The notes under the pieces: model-generated
Told to the model about the DNA's origin: nothing
Seen by the model: the letters and a program-made list of their open reading frames with translations, nothing else
The model's database searches: none
Assembly: GCA_002101225.1 (NCBI GenBank)
Contig: LWTN01000243.1
Coordinates: 25,093 to 89,092, forward strand
Direction of reading: 5' to 3'
DNA from: Cycloclasticus sp. symbiont of Poecilosclerida sp. M
GTDB taxonomy: Bacteria; Pseudomonadota; Gammaproteobacteria; Methylococcales; Cycloclasticaceae
Length of the DNA stretch: 64,000 nt
Shown here: piece after piece, positions 10,591-18,173 of the stretch
Numbering within the stretch: position 1 is the first letter of the stretch
Layout of the letters: each line of letters starts with the position of its first letter
Made by a program: the position numbers and the translations under genes

Positions 10591-12432
10591 ATGGCCATAA
10601 AAGACGACATTGTGGAGTTTGACAGTAAAAACTTCTTAAAGAATTTAACGCTAAAACCGGGTGTGTATAAGATGTTTGATGCGCGTGAGCAATGCATCTA
10701 CGTGGGTAAGGCAAAAAGTTTAAAAAAGCGTGTGTCGAGCTATTTCAAGAAGAACGACAGCGACGTTAAAAAGAAAATAATGGTGTCGTATATACGCCAT
10801 ATTGAAGTGGTGGTAACGCATACGGAGGGGGAGGCCTTGTTGCTGGAAAACCAGCTAATCAAACAGTTAAAGCCCCGATATAATATTTGCTTGCGCGACG
10901 ATAAGAGCTACCCCCATATTTATCTTTCCACCCAACAAGATTTTCCACGATTGACTTTTCATCGTGGCGCAAAGAAAAAACAAGGCGACTACTTTGGCCC
11001 CTATCCGAGTGCTGGCGCGGTTCGGGAAAGTTTACAGATATTACAAAAGGTTTTCCCAGTGCGACAGTGTGATGATAGCTTTTACCAAAATCGTTCACGA
11101 CCCTGTTTGCAGCATCAGATTCAGCGTTGTTCTGCACCTTGCGTTGGGCTGATTAACCAAACGGATTATGCGGAAGATGTCGCGCATACCATCATGTTCT
11201 TAGAAGGAAAAAACAGCCAGCTTATTGATGACTTAGTGAAAAAAATGGATGGTTGTGCAAAAGATCTTAAGTTCGAGAAAGCAGCCCAGTATCGTAATCA
11301 AATAGCACATTTAAGAAAGCTTATTGAGCGTCAATATGTGAGTGGTAAAACGGGTGATGTTGATGTGGTCGCTTGTTTAGTTGAAAGTGGGATTGCTTGC
11401 GTACAAGTGTTTTTTATACGCAATGGACAACACCTTGGTAATCGTACGTTCTTCCCTAAGATACCCAGTGAAAAAACAGAAGCCGAGGTATTAGCAGCGT
11501 TTTTGCTTCAGTTATATTTGGATAAAAAAATTCCTAAAGAAATACTCATCAGCCATCCACTCGAGGAACTGGCCTTGGTTCAAGAGGTGTTATCTAAAAA
11601 AGCTGAACGTAAAGTTTCATTGTTTGTACAGCCGCGTGGCGCGAGAGCACGGTGGCTTAAAATGGCAAAAAGTAATGCGCAGGTTGCTCTAGCACAAAAG
11701 AAATTAAGTCGGGATACAGTTAGAGAACGGCTGCGTCAACTGACAAAATTACTCGACTTGAATGTGGATATACAACGCATTGAATGCTTCGACATTAGCC
11801 ATACACAAGGGGATCAAACGGTCGCTTCGTGTGTGGTGCTAAACAAAGAAGGTCTGCTCAAGAGTGCCTATCGCCGGTTTAATATTGCAGGGGTTCAAGC
11901 GGGTGATGATTGTGCCGCGCTAGCGCAAGCTGTATCGCGTCATTTCTTAAAAGTTGAAGAAGGTGATCGTGCTTTACCCGATGTATTGGTCATTGATGGT
12001 GGGCGAGGACAGGTGAGTGCTGTTACGCATGCGTTATCAGAAATAAAGCGCTCAGATATTTTTGTTATTGGTTTGTCAAAAGGAAGTGATAGAAAGGTGG
12101 GTATGGAGAAAATATACCGTGCTATCGATGGTAAAACTATTATTGTGGATTCTGATGAGTCAGCATTACTTGTTCTCCAGCAAGTGCGCGACGAAGCGCA
12201 TCGTTTTGCTATCAGTGGCCACCGCCAGCAGCGCGCTAAAGCGAAGAAAACATCAACATTAGAGAAGATAGAGGGCTTGGGCCCTAAGCGCCGACAAAAG
12301 CTGCTGAAGCAATTTGGCGGCTTGAGCGATATCAAGTCGGCTGGTGTTGAGGACCTATGTACAGTGGATGGGATTAATAAAGAATTGGGACAACGGATTT
12401 ACGACCGGTTTCACGATAGTGAGGCGGGGTAA
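10591..12432 (+). CDS. uvrC: Excinuclease ABC subunit C
   Basis: UvrC makes both incisions in nucleotide excision repair after UvrAB damage recognition. The 613-residue product has an N-terminal GIY-YIG nuclease domain (GVYKMFDAREQCIYVGKAKS), a UVR motif that contacts UvrB (near residue 210-240) and an RNase H-like domain for the 5' cut (IECFDISHTQGDQTVASCVV). Tandem helix-hairpin-helix motifs at the C-terminus include EKIEGLGPKRRQKLL. It is followed by pgsA, as in E. coli. Confidence 0.97.
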   Translation: MAIKDDIVEFDSKNFLKNLTLKPGVYKMFDAREQCIYVGKAKSLKKRVSSYFKKNDSDVKKKIMVSYIRHIEVVVTHTEGEALLLENQLIKQLKPRYNICLRDDKSYPHIYLSTQQDFPRLTFHRGAKKKQGDYFGPYPSAGAVRESLQILQKVFPVRQCDDSFYQNRSRPCLQHQIQRCSAPCVGLINQTDYAEDVAHTIMFLEGKNSQLIDDLVKKMDGCAKDLKFEKAAQYRNQIAHLRKLIERQYVSGKTGDVDVVACLVESGIACVQVFFIRNGQHLGNRTFFPKIPSEKTEAEVLAAFLLQLYLDKKIPKEILISHPLEELALVQEVLSKKAERKVSLFVQPRGARARWLKMAKSNAQVALAQKKLSRDTVRERLRQLTKLLDLNVDIQRIECFDISHTQGDQTVASCVVLNKEGLLKSAYRRFNIAGVQAGDDCAALAQAVSRHFLKVEEGDRALPDVLVIDGGRGQVSAVTHALSEIKRSDIFVIGLSKGSDRKVGMEKIYRAIDGKTIIVDSDESALLVLQQVRDEAHRFAISGHRQQRAKAKKTSTLEKIEGLGPKRRQKLLKQFGGLSDIKSAGVEDLCTVDGINKELGQRIYDRFHDSEAG

Positions 12433-12485
12433 TAGTGTAGTATTATCACGTTCATCTATAGATTAAAGAATAAGTAATAAGTTTG

Positions 12486-13040
12486 ATGATTCTAAATATT
12501 CCAACCCTGTTGACCTTGCTGCGGATTGCGCTAATTCCAGTGCTAATAGCGGTCTTTTATTGGCCAAATGAAGAAGCGAGAACGTGGTGCACGATTATTC
12601 TTATAACCTCATCATTAACAGATTGGTTTGATGGGTTTCTGGCCCGCCAGTTAAACCTTCAAACACCGTTTGGAGAGTTTTTAGACCCCGTGGCAGATAA
12701 GTTAACAGTCGTCGTTATTTTGGTCTTAATTGTGCAGGCGAATCCGCATGTTTATGTTGCTATACCGGCCGCTATCATTATTGGTCGGGAGGTATTCGTT
12801 GCCTCATTGCGTGAGTGGATGGCCGAATTGGGAAAGCGAGCAGCGTTAAAGGTTTCTTGGATTGGCAAGTGTAAGACGGGTTTCCAAATGTTAGCAATGG
12901 TCTGCTTACTTTATAGCCAAAACTTGTTCGGAATACCTGTGGAAATGATTGGATTGGTTGCTATTTATATCGCCGCAATCTTAACGCTTTGGTCATTGTG
13001 GCAATACATCGAATTAGCGTTGCCGGAATTTAAGAAATAG
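12486..13040 (+). CDS. pgsA: CDP-diacylglycerol--glycerol-3-phosphate 3-phosphatidyltransferase
   Basis: PgsA forms phosphatidylglycerophosphate from CDP-diacylglycerol and glycerol-3-phosphate in the inner membrane. The CDP-alcohol transferase signature DG-x2-AR-x8-G-x3-D-x3-D is visible as DGFLARQLNLQTPFGEFLDP followed by VADK. Several membrane helices are present. The track opens at a TTG (12483), but the adjacent ATG at 12486, giving MILNIPTLLTLLRI, is the better start (184 residues). The uvrC-pgsA-tRNA order is conserved with E. coli. Confidence 0.95.
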   Translation: MILNIPTLLTLLRIALIPVLIAVFYWPNEEARTWCTIILITSSLTDWFDGFLARQLNLQTPFGEFLDPVADKLTVVVILVLIVQANPHVYVAIPAAIIIGREVFVASLREWMAELGKRAALKVSWIGKCKTGFQMLAMVCLLYSQNLFGIPVEMIGLVAIYIAAILTLWSLWQYIELALPEFKK

Positions 13041-13053
13041 TCGGTATTCCGAC

Positions 13054-13081
13054 TTGACAGTTCACCCACGGAAGATAGAAT
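13054..13081 (+). promoter_or_regulatory. Consensus sigma-70 promoter for tRNA-Gly/tRNA-Cys
   Basis: A perfect TTGACA (13054-13059) is followed after 16 bases by TAGAAT (13076-13081), 13 bases before the tRNA-Gly 5' end. It starts directly after the pgsA stop. Confidence 0.85.
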
Positions 13082-13094
13082 ACACGGCTTAAAT

Positions 13095-13169
13095 GCGGGA
13101 ATAGCTCAGTGGTAGAGCACAACCTTGCCAAGGTTGGGGTCGCGAGTTCGAATCTCGTTTCCCGCTCCA
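13095..13169 (+). tRNA. glyW: tRNA-Gly (GCC)
   Basis: The 75-base cloverleaf GCGGGAATAGCTCAGTGGTA... has anticodon GCC in the loop CTTGCCAAG. Its acceptor stem GCGGGAA pairs with TTCCCGC, and CCA is encoded. It corresponds to E. coli glyW, downstream of pgsA. Confidence 0.97.
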
Positions 13170-13214
13170 ATTTCTAATCGTGATTCCACCATGGTTTTCG
13201 TATAAAGTCCCTCC

Positions 13215-13288
13215 GGCTGAGTGGCAGAGTGGTTATGCAGCGGCCTGCAAAGCCGTGTACAGCGGTTCGATTCCGCTCTCAGCCTCCA
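13215..13288 (+). tRNA. cysT: tRNA-Cys (GCA)
   Basis: The 74-base cloverleaf has anticodon GCA in CCTGCAAAG, acceptor stem GGCTGAG pairing with CTCAGCC, and encoded CCA. It lies 45 bases after tRNA-Gly and is probably cotranscribed. A phage-type integrase remnant starts 166 bases downstream, so the 3' end of this tRNA is the probable integration target. Confidence 0.97.
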
Positions 13289-13390
13289 TTTACACATTTC
13301 TTAACGTCCCATATCGTACTAAACCCCTTTGTTTTAAAGGCATTTCTGGGTAGTTGTTGTCTTTTGTCATCCCATGACATTCCTTGACAT

Positions 13391-13455
13391 ACCCCCCAAC
13401 TTTGGGGGGTAACTTTGGGGGTAACTGTTACCTCTAAAAAGGAGTTACCCCCAAA
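13391..13455. repeat. Inverted-repeat cluster (TTTGGGGGTAAC) overlapping the integrase start
   Basis: Two nested structures are visible. ACCCCCC-AACTTT-GGGGGGT (13391-13410) is a 7-bp hairpin. TTTGGGGGTAACT (13414-13426) is exactly complementary to AGTTACCCCCAAA (13443-13455), giving a 13-bp perfect stem whose second arm contains the A of the integrase ATG and touches its AAGGAG ribosome site. Counting a copy with one extra G at 13401-13413 and another at 15057, TTTGGGGGTAAC occurs four times around the island. It may be an integrase arm-site, an autoregulatory operator, or an RNA hairpin limiting translation. Confidence 0.75.
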
Positions 13456-14210
13456 TGCCATTAACAGATATAAAAACCAAGAGCCTAAAAGGTGGCGTAA
13501 AGCCTAATGGAGATAAAACCAAAAAGCCTTATCGTGTAACAGATGAAAAGGGGCTGTATATTGAAGTCCCGCTAAAAGGTAGAAAGCGTTGGCGGTTTAA
13601 GTTTCGTATTGGTGGAAAAGAAAAAAGGTTGTCACTTGGTGTTTACCCAGAAGTGACGCTGAAGTCAGCCAGAAAAAAGCGTGATGAATATAGGGCGTTA
13701 GTTGCGGATGGTGTAGACCCGTCCATCATGCGAAAAGTAAAAAAACTAACGGTAGCAGGTGAAGGTAGTTTTGAATCCATAGCGCGTGAGTGGCACGGCA
13801 AATTTGGTAAAAACTGGAGCGATTCCCATACGGCAAGAACAATCAAACACCTTGAAAATAATATATTCCCTTGGTTGGGGGCAATGCCAATTAACGATAT
13901 TAAGCCTGTTGAATTATTGGCCACATTAAAACGAATTGAAAGTAGGGGTGCGCTTGATACGGTTCATAGGGTGCGGGGTATCTGTTCATCTGTTTTTAAG
14001 TACGCAGTTACAACAGGGCAAGGTGAAAGAAACCAAGCCGCCGATTTAATAGGGGCTATTCCACGCACCGAAACAAAGCATCATGCGGCTATCACCGACC
14101 CAGTGGGTGAGCAAACTATACAAGCCATTGAGGCTGGCAATATCATCCGTGTGCTAATACAAGGCGGCGGCAGATTTAATAGACAAAGCCAGCATCACGT
14201 TAGGGGTTAA
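13455..14210 (+). pseudogene. P4-type tyrosine recombinase (integrase), C-terminally truncated
   Basis: The first ~220 residues are a typical P4-like integrase. They comprise an N-terminal arm-binding domain (DUF4102-like, MPLTDIKTKSLKGGVKPNGD and KRLSLGVYPEVTLKSARKKRDE) and a core-binding domain (residues about 95-200). After AITDP the sequence no longer resembles the family, and the frame stops at 251 residues against about 400 normally. The catalytic R-H-R-Y region is absent, so the enzyme should be inactive. AAGGAG precedes the ATG within a strong inverted repeat. Position next to tRNA-Cys is typical of such islands. Confidence 0.85.
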
Positions 14211-14337
14211 CCAACGCTTTGCCAGTGCCACGGTAATCAATAATGAATATTCATCGCCTAAGGATGTTGTGCTATCAGGTAAAGAACTAGAGGATGAACT
14301 TAAGAGGCGTGACTTACCTATGTTGGACTTGGATTAG
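14158..14337 (+). pseudogene. 5'-truncated remnant of an unidentified gene
   Basis: A frame different from the integrase frame is open from just after a TAA at 14155 to TAG at 14335-14337. It encodes about 59 residues beginning YKAAADLIDKASITLGVN and ending RDLPMLDLD. It has natural-looking coding composition but no start codon or ribosome site. It probably is the 3' end of another mobile-element gene joined to the integrase by deletion. I do not recognise the family. Confidence 0.4.
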
Positions 14338-14447
14338 CAAGCAAGGCAACTATTGACGGTGTTCGATATGGAATCGAAGGCTTATCGGCCGATACCTGTA
14401 AAGCCGACTGCGGTTTGTGGGTGACACAGTAGCCTTTTAGCTACTTA

Positions 14448-14462
14448 TGTTATACTTGTATA
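14448..14462 (+). promoter_or_regulatory. Extended -10 promoter overlapping a palindromic operator for the TA pair
   Basis: TG-T-TATACT (14448-14456) is an extended -10 element. The perfect palindrome TATAC-TT-GTATA (14451-14462) covers it and lies 26 bases before the antitoxin ATG. A ribbon-helix-helix antitoxin binding here would block RNA polymerase, the usual autoregulation of such operons. The binding is inference. Confidence 0.6.
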
Positions 14463-14488
14463 CCCATTCCATTAACGAGGCTATTCCC

Positions 14489-14716
14489 ATGAGTAGACAA
14501 GCAGCGATTAGGTTAGCAGATAAAACATACGACAGGTTACAAGAGCTTGCTGAAAAAACAGGACGTACAGCTACGTTTTATATGCGTGAAGCCATTGAGA
14601 CGCACTTAGAAGACCTTGAAGACGTTTACCTAGCAGAACAAACGCTTGAGCAAGTCAAGCGTGGAAAACAGCGCACCTTCTCACTAAGCGAGGTTGAGCG
14701 TGAGTTGGAAAATTGA
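14489..14716 (+). CDS. RelB-like ribbon-helix-helix antitoxin
   Basis: The 75-residue protein starts MSRQAAIRLADKTYDRLQELAEKTGRTATFYMREAIETHL, a ribbon-helix-helix DNA-binding fold of the RelB/CopG type. An acidic C-terminal tail that would wrap the toxin follows. The track start at 14447 is upstream of a better ATG at 14489 with CGAGG 8 bases before it. It should neutralise the RelE-like toxin that overlaps its 3' end by 17 bases and repress their shared promoter through the palindrome at 14451. Confidence 0.85.
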   Translation: MSRQAAIRLADKTYDRLQELAEKTGRTATFYMREAIETHLEDLEDVYLAEQTLEQVKRGKQRTFSLSEVERELEN

Positions 14717-14969
14717 GCTAACAGACCAAGCATTAAAGCAACTTAAAAAAATGGGGCAAGGTGAAGCGAGGCGCATCACTCACTATCTAAGAAAACGAAT
14801 TGAACCGTTGGATAATCCACGTCAGCTAGGCAAAAACCTAAAAGGTGGCTTGTCAGAACTTTGGCGTTATCGCGTGGGTGACTATCGCTTGATATGCGAG
14901 ATTAGAGAAAATGAATTAATCGTTCTAGTGGTACGCATAGGACACCGTAAAGGCGTTTACCAGAAATAA
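14700..14969 (+). CDS. RelE/ParE-superfamily toxin
   Basis: The 89-residue protein matches the RelE fold: WKIELTDQALKQLKKMG at the start, then LWRYRVGDYRLICEI and VVRIGHRKGVY. RelE proteins cleave mRNA on the ribosome; ParE relatives poison gyrase. The R-GDYRLI...IGHRKGVY pattern favours RelE. The preferred start is GTG 14700 (SWKIEL), with GCGAGG 6 bases ahead; the track uses a TTG at 14694. It overlaps the antitoxin gene, implying coupled translation. Both genes look intact although the adjoining integrase is decayed. Confidence 0.85.
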   Translation: MSWKIELTDQALKQLKKMGQGEARRITHYLRKRIEPLDNPRQLGKNLKGGLSELWRYRVGDYRLICEIRENELIVLVVRIGHRKGVYQK

Positions 14970-15292
14970 CGTACGCTACGTCCCACTCATCACCAACGAC
15001 GCGCATTAGGTCAAGTCAGCAATATAACGGGTTAAAAAAGAAGTTAAGAAAAAATATTTGGGGGTAACTATTAACTTTCAAATCTCTAAATCCTTTTGTA
15101 CCAATGGCTGTGGGGTTTAATTAGGCTGTGCTCTCACCACATGTTCTCTTAAGTTTAACTATCTTTTTGATTTAAAAACACACCTTCAAATAAAGAAACT
15201 AACACTGTTATATCGTATACTTACGACACATATAATTGCGCTATTGCGAGTGCATTAATTCGTATTAATTTAAAGATCAATTTGGAGATAAA
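14970..15292. other. Intergenic region between toxin gene and icd
   Basis: There is no gene in these 323 bases. They contain the fourth TTTGGGGGTAAC copy (15057-15068), which may mark the right edge of the island. A TATAAT at 15231-15236 is a plausible -10 for icd, although its -35 is poor. I found no duplicated tRNA-Cys 3' end (CTCTCAGCCTCCA) that would prove attR. Confidence 0.5.
15057..15068 (+). repeat. Right-hand copy of TTTGGGGGTAAC
   Basis: This is an exact 12-base match to the motif clustered before the integrase at 13401-13455, 1.6 kb away and on the far side of the toxin-antitoxin genes. It may be an attachment-site arm element or an island boundary. Confidence 0.55.
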
Positions 15293-17524
15293 ATGGCTGC
15301 GAAGAAGTCCAAAATAATTTATACCTTAACGGATGAAGCGCCTTTGTTGGCAACCGCGTCTTTGTTACCTATCATTGAGACGTTTACTTCAGCAGCTGAT
15401 ATTGAGGTGGCTTTAAGTGATATTTCGCTGGCTTCACGAATTCTTGCGGCATTTTCGGATAAATTAAAAGACAACCAAAAAGTTGATGATGCGCTTGCAG
15501 AGCTGGGCCGTTTAACGCAGTTTTCGGATACTAACATTATCAAATTGCCAAATATTAGCGCATCCATACCGCAACTAAAATTAGCGATTAGCGAGTTGCA
15601 GGATAAAGGCTATAACATTCCTGATTTCCCAGAATCCCCGAGCACTAAAGAGGAGCGTGCAACACTGCAACGCTACGAGAAAACATTAGGCAGTGCAGTA
15701 AACCCAGTTTTAAGAGAAGGTAACTCTGACCGAAGAGCGCCAAGAGCGGTTAAGGATTACGCGCGTAAAAATCCACACTCTATAGGTAAGTGGAGTCAAG
15801 CATCGCGCACCCACGTTTCGCATATGCACGCGGGTGATTTTTATTGCAGCGAAAAAAGCTTGACCCTAGATAAAGCTTGCAACGTCAAAATAGAATTCGT
15901 TTCTAAAAGTGGTGATGTAACAGTTTTAAAAGAGAACACGCCTCTTTTAAAGGGTGAAATCATAGATAGCATGTTCATGAGTAAAAAAGCGCTGTGCCAG
16001 TTTCTTGAAGAGGAACTGGAAGATGCGAGAGAAACGGGTGTTATGTTCTCTTTTCACGTTAAGGCCACCATGATGAAGGTATCGCATCCTATTGTTTTCG
16101 GGCACGCGGTTAAAATTTATTATAAAGACCTCTTTGAAAAACACGGTGAGTTGTTTGATAAATTAGGCGTAAACCCGAATGATGGCTTAAGTAGTGTTTA
16201 CGATCATATTGAGACGCTTCCGGCGTCAATTAAGGAAGAAATTCTTGCCGATATGCACGCGTGTTACGAAACACGTCCAGAGTTAGCGATGGTGGATTCT
16301 GCTAAGGGAATTTCTAACCTGCATACGCCTAATGAAGTGATTGTAGATGCATCAATGCCAGCCATGATTCGCTCTGGTGGCAAAATGTGGGGCCCAGACG
16401 GAAAGCTTAAAGATACCAAGGCAGTTATGCCTGAAAGTACTTTTGCAAGAATTTATCAAGAAATTATTAATTTCTGCAAAACGCACGGAGCGTTTGACCC
16501 AACAACAATGGGGAGTGTACCTAATGTTGGCCTGATGGCGCAAAAGGCGGAAGAGTATGGTTCGCACGATAAGACATTTGAAATGGTAGCCGATGGCAGT
16601 ACGCGCATTGTTGATGAGGGTGGGAATGTTCTTCTCGAAATGGACGTCGAAGAAGGCGATATTTGGCGGATGTGCCAAGTAAAAGATGCGCCTATTCAAG
16701 ACTGGGTAAAGTTGGCTGTGTCTCGTGCCTGCTTATCAGGAACAACGGCTGTTTTTTGGTTAGATGAATATCGTCCCCATGAATTTGAGCTGATTAAAAA
16801 GGTAAGAAAATATCTAGAAGAATATGATTTGTCTGGTCTCGATATTCACATTATGTCGCAACAGCGGGCCATGCGTTTTACGCTTGAGCGAATTATTCGT
16901 GGCAAAGATACGATCTCTGTAACAGGCAATATTTTACGTGACTATCTAACTGATTTATTCCCAATTTTGGAGCTAGGAACCAGCGCAAAAATGCTCTCTA
17001 TTGTGCCTCTTATGGCAGGTGGGGGATTGTTTGAAACAGGTGCGGGTGGCTCAGCACCCAAACACGTTAAACAGCTGACGGAAGAAAATCACCTGCGTTG
17101 GGATTCACTCGGCGAGTTTTTAGCATTGGGAGCATCTCTCGAAGATATAGGGCAAAAAAATGATAACGTGAAAGCCATGGTGCTGGCCAAAACATTAGAT
17201 ATTGCGGTTGGTAAGTTATTGGAAAATGGTAAGTCTCCGTCGCGCAAAACTGGTGAGCTAGACAACCGGGGTAGTCACTTTTATTTAGCACTGTATTGGG
17301 CGCAAGCTTTAGTGGCTCAAACAGAGAGTTCAGAGTTACAGGCAAGTTTTAAAGCGCTAGCTAAGGCCTTGCTAGACAATGAACAAGCTATTGTGGATGA
17401 TTTAACAACTGATCAATGGCATTCGGTCGACTTAGGTGGATATTTCTTAATCGACGAAGAAAAGATGAATCAGATTATGCGCCCATCCAAAGCATTTAAT
17501 GATGCGTTGGCTTCTATGGGGTGA
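15293..17524 (+). CDS. icd: Monomeric NADP-dependent isocitrate dehydrogenase
   Basis: This enzyme oxidatively decarboxylates isocitrate to 2-oxoglutarate with NADP in the TCA cycle. The length of 743 residues and motifs such as [56 protein letters not shown] and [14 protein letters not shown] identify the roughly 80-kDa monomeric IDH-II family, not the dimeric Icd of E. coli. TTTGGAG stands ahead of the ATG. It is a single transcription unit, convergent with the GGDEF-like gene 17 bases downstream. The dimeric enzyme is not in the window. Confidence 0.97.
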   Translation: MAAKKSKIIYTLTDEAPLLATASLLPIIETFTSAADIEVALSDISLASRILAAFSDKLKDNQKVDDALAELGRLTQFSDTNIIKLPNISASIPQLKLAISELQDKGYNIPDFPESPSTKEERATLQRYEKTLGSAVNPVLREGNSDRRAPRAVKDYARKNPHSIGKWSQASRTHVSHMHAGDFYCSEKSLTLDKACNVKIEFVSKSGDVTVLKENTPLLKGEIIDSMFMSKKALCQFLEEELEDARETGVMFSFHVKATMMKVSHPIVFGHAVKIYYKDLFEKHGELFDKLGVNPNDGLSSVYDHIETLPASIKEEILADMHACYETRPELAMVDSAKGISNLHTPNEVIVDASMPAMIRSGGKMWGPDGKLKDTKAVMPESTFARIYQEIINFCKTHGAFDPTTMGSVPNVGLMAQKAEEYGSHDKTFEMVADGSTRIVDEGGNVLLEMDVEEGDIWRMCQVKDAPIQDWVKLAVSRACLSGTTAVFWLDEYRPHEFELIKKVRKYLEEYDLSGLDIHIMSQQRAMRFTLERIIRGKDTISVTGNILRDYLTDLFPILELGTSAKMLSIVPLMAGGGLFETGAGGSAPKHVKQLTEENHLRWDSLGEFLALGASLEDIGQKNDNVKAMVLAKTLDIAVGKLLENGKSPSRKTGELDNRGSHFYLALYWAQALVAQTESSELQASFKALAKALLDNEQAIVDDLTTDQWHSVDLGGYFLIDEEKMNQIMRPSKAFNDALASMG

Positions 17525-17540
17525 AGGGTTAAGAAACTAT

Positions 17541-17999
17541 TTAATGAACGTCGCGACTGGCGACATAGAGTAAATCTTGGTGTGTGCTTCCGTTTGCCGG
17601 ATATTCAGCGATGCCAATTTTTGCGTTGAGCTTTATACGTGAGCCATCGTCTAAGAAGATGGGTTCAGCTAATTTATTTTTTAGTTTTTCTACCACGATG
17701 GCGACGTGATTCTCGCTCGTTTGAATAGATAAGTTCGCGAACTCCATACCTTGAATGTGGGCGTAAATATCAGACTCTCGTGACCTTAAGAGCAAGCGCT
17801 CAGTGATAGCTTGTAATGCCAGATTATTTTGTTTTTTATTGATACTTTCAACTAAGCCATCGAATTTTATATATAGCATCACAACCTTTGCGTGCGCTCT
17901 TGCGCTAAAGCACAGTAGGTGCTCCCCTAGGTCTTCAAACTCAACTGCAGAAGGCAGTGTTTGAGGTATGTCGATGTATTTACTACTTACGGAACTCAT
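17541..17999 (-). CDS. Stand-alone degenerate GGDEF-domain protein
   Basis: The 152-residue protein is essentially one GGDEF-type domain. The core strand and helix (VVMLYIKFDGLVESI), the pre-signature RESDIYAHI and the C-terminal IGIAEYPANGSTHQDLLYVA align with diguanylate cyclases. The signature is QGMEF instead of GGDEF, so cyclase activity is unlikely. An RxxD (RESD) lies five residues before it, the spacing of the allosteric c-di-GMP I-site. No membrane or receiver domain is present. A c-di-GMP effector role is inference. It is divergent from regB. Confidence 0.75.
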   Translation of the reverse strand: MSSVSSKYIDIPQTLPSAVEFEDLGEHLLCFSARAHAKVVMLYIKFDGLVESINKKQNNLALQAITERLLLRSRESDIYAHIQGMEFANLSIQTSENHVAIVVEKLKNKLAEPIFLDDGSRIKLNAKIGIAEYPANGSTHQDLLYVASRDVH

Positions 18000-18094
18000 G
18001 CTTTAAATATGGCAGATATTTCTAATAAAGCTAGTCTTTAGCAGGGTTTTGCTACTTAGCACACGAATTGCTTCGTTAGAAACAGTATTTGAAT

Positions 18095-18109
18095 GCGTCA
18101 AATTGTCGC
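18095..18109. promoter_or_regulatory. Possible RegA-type box in the regB upstream region
   Basis: GCGTCAAATTGTCGC resembles the RegR/RegA consensus as I remember it (GNGRCRTTNNGNCGC), matching 8 of 11 fixed positions. It lies about 65 bases before regB in the divergent region. Autoregulation by the adjacent RegA is possible but speculative. Confidence 0.25.
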
Positions 18110-18173
18110 AGGTACTCGTTGCAGGCGTTAGATGCTGGTAAAGTGCCCATCTAACAATAAGATATAAATAGTC

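Noticed and set aside
13106-13297. Minus-strand ORF of 63 aa containing AGNEIRTRDPN
   Set aside because: It is the antisense translation of the tRNA-Gly and tRNA-Cys genes, a well-known false protein in databases.
14970-15292. Search for an attR copy of the tRNA-Cys 3' end
   Set aside because: Only a weak GCTCTCA match near 15130 was seen; too short to call an attachment site.
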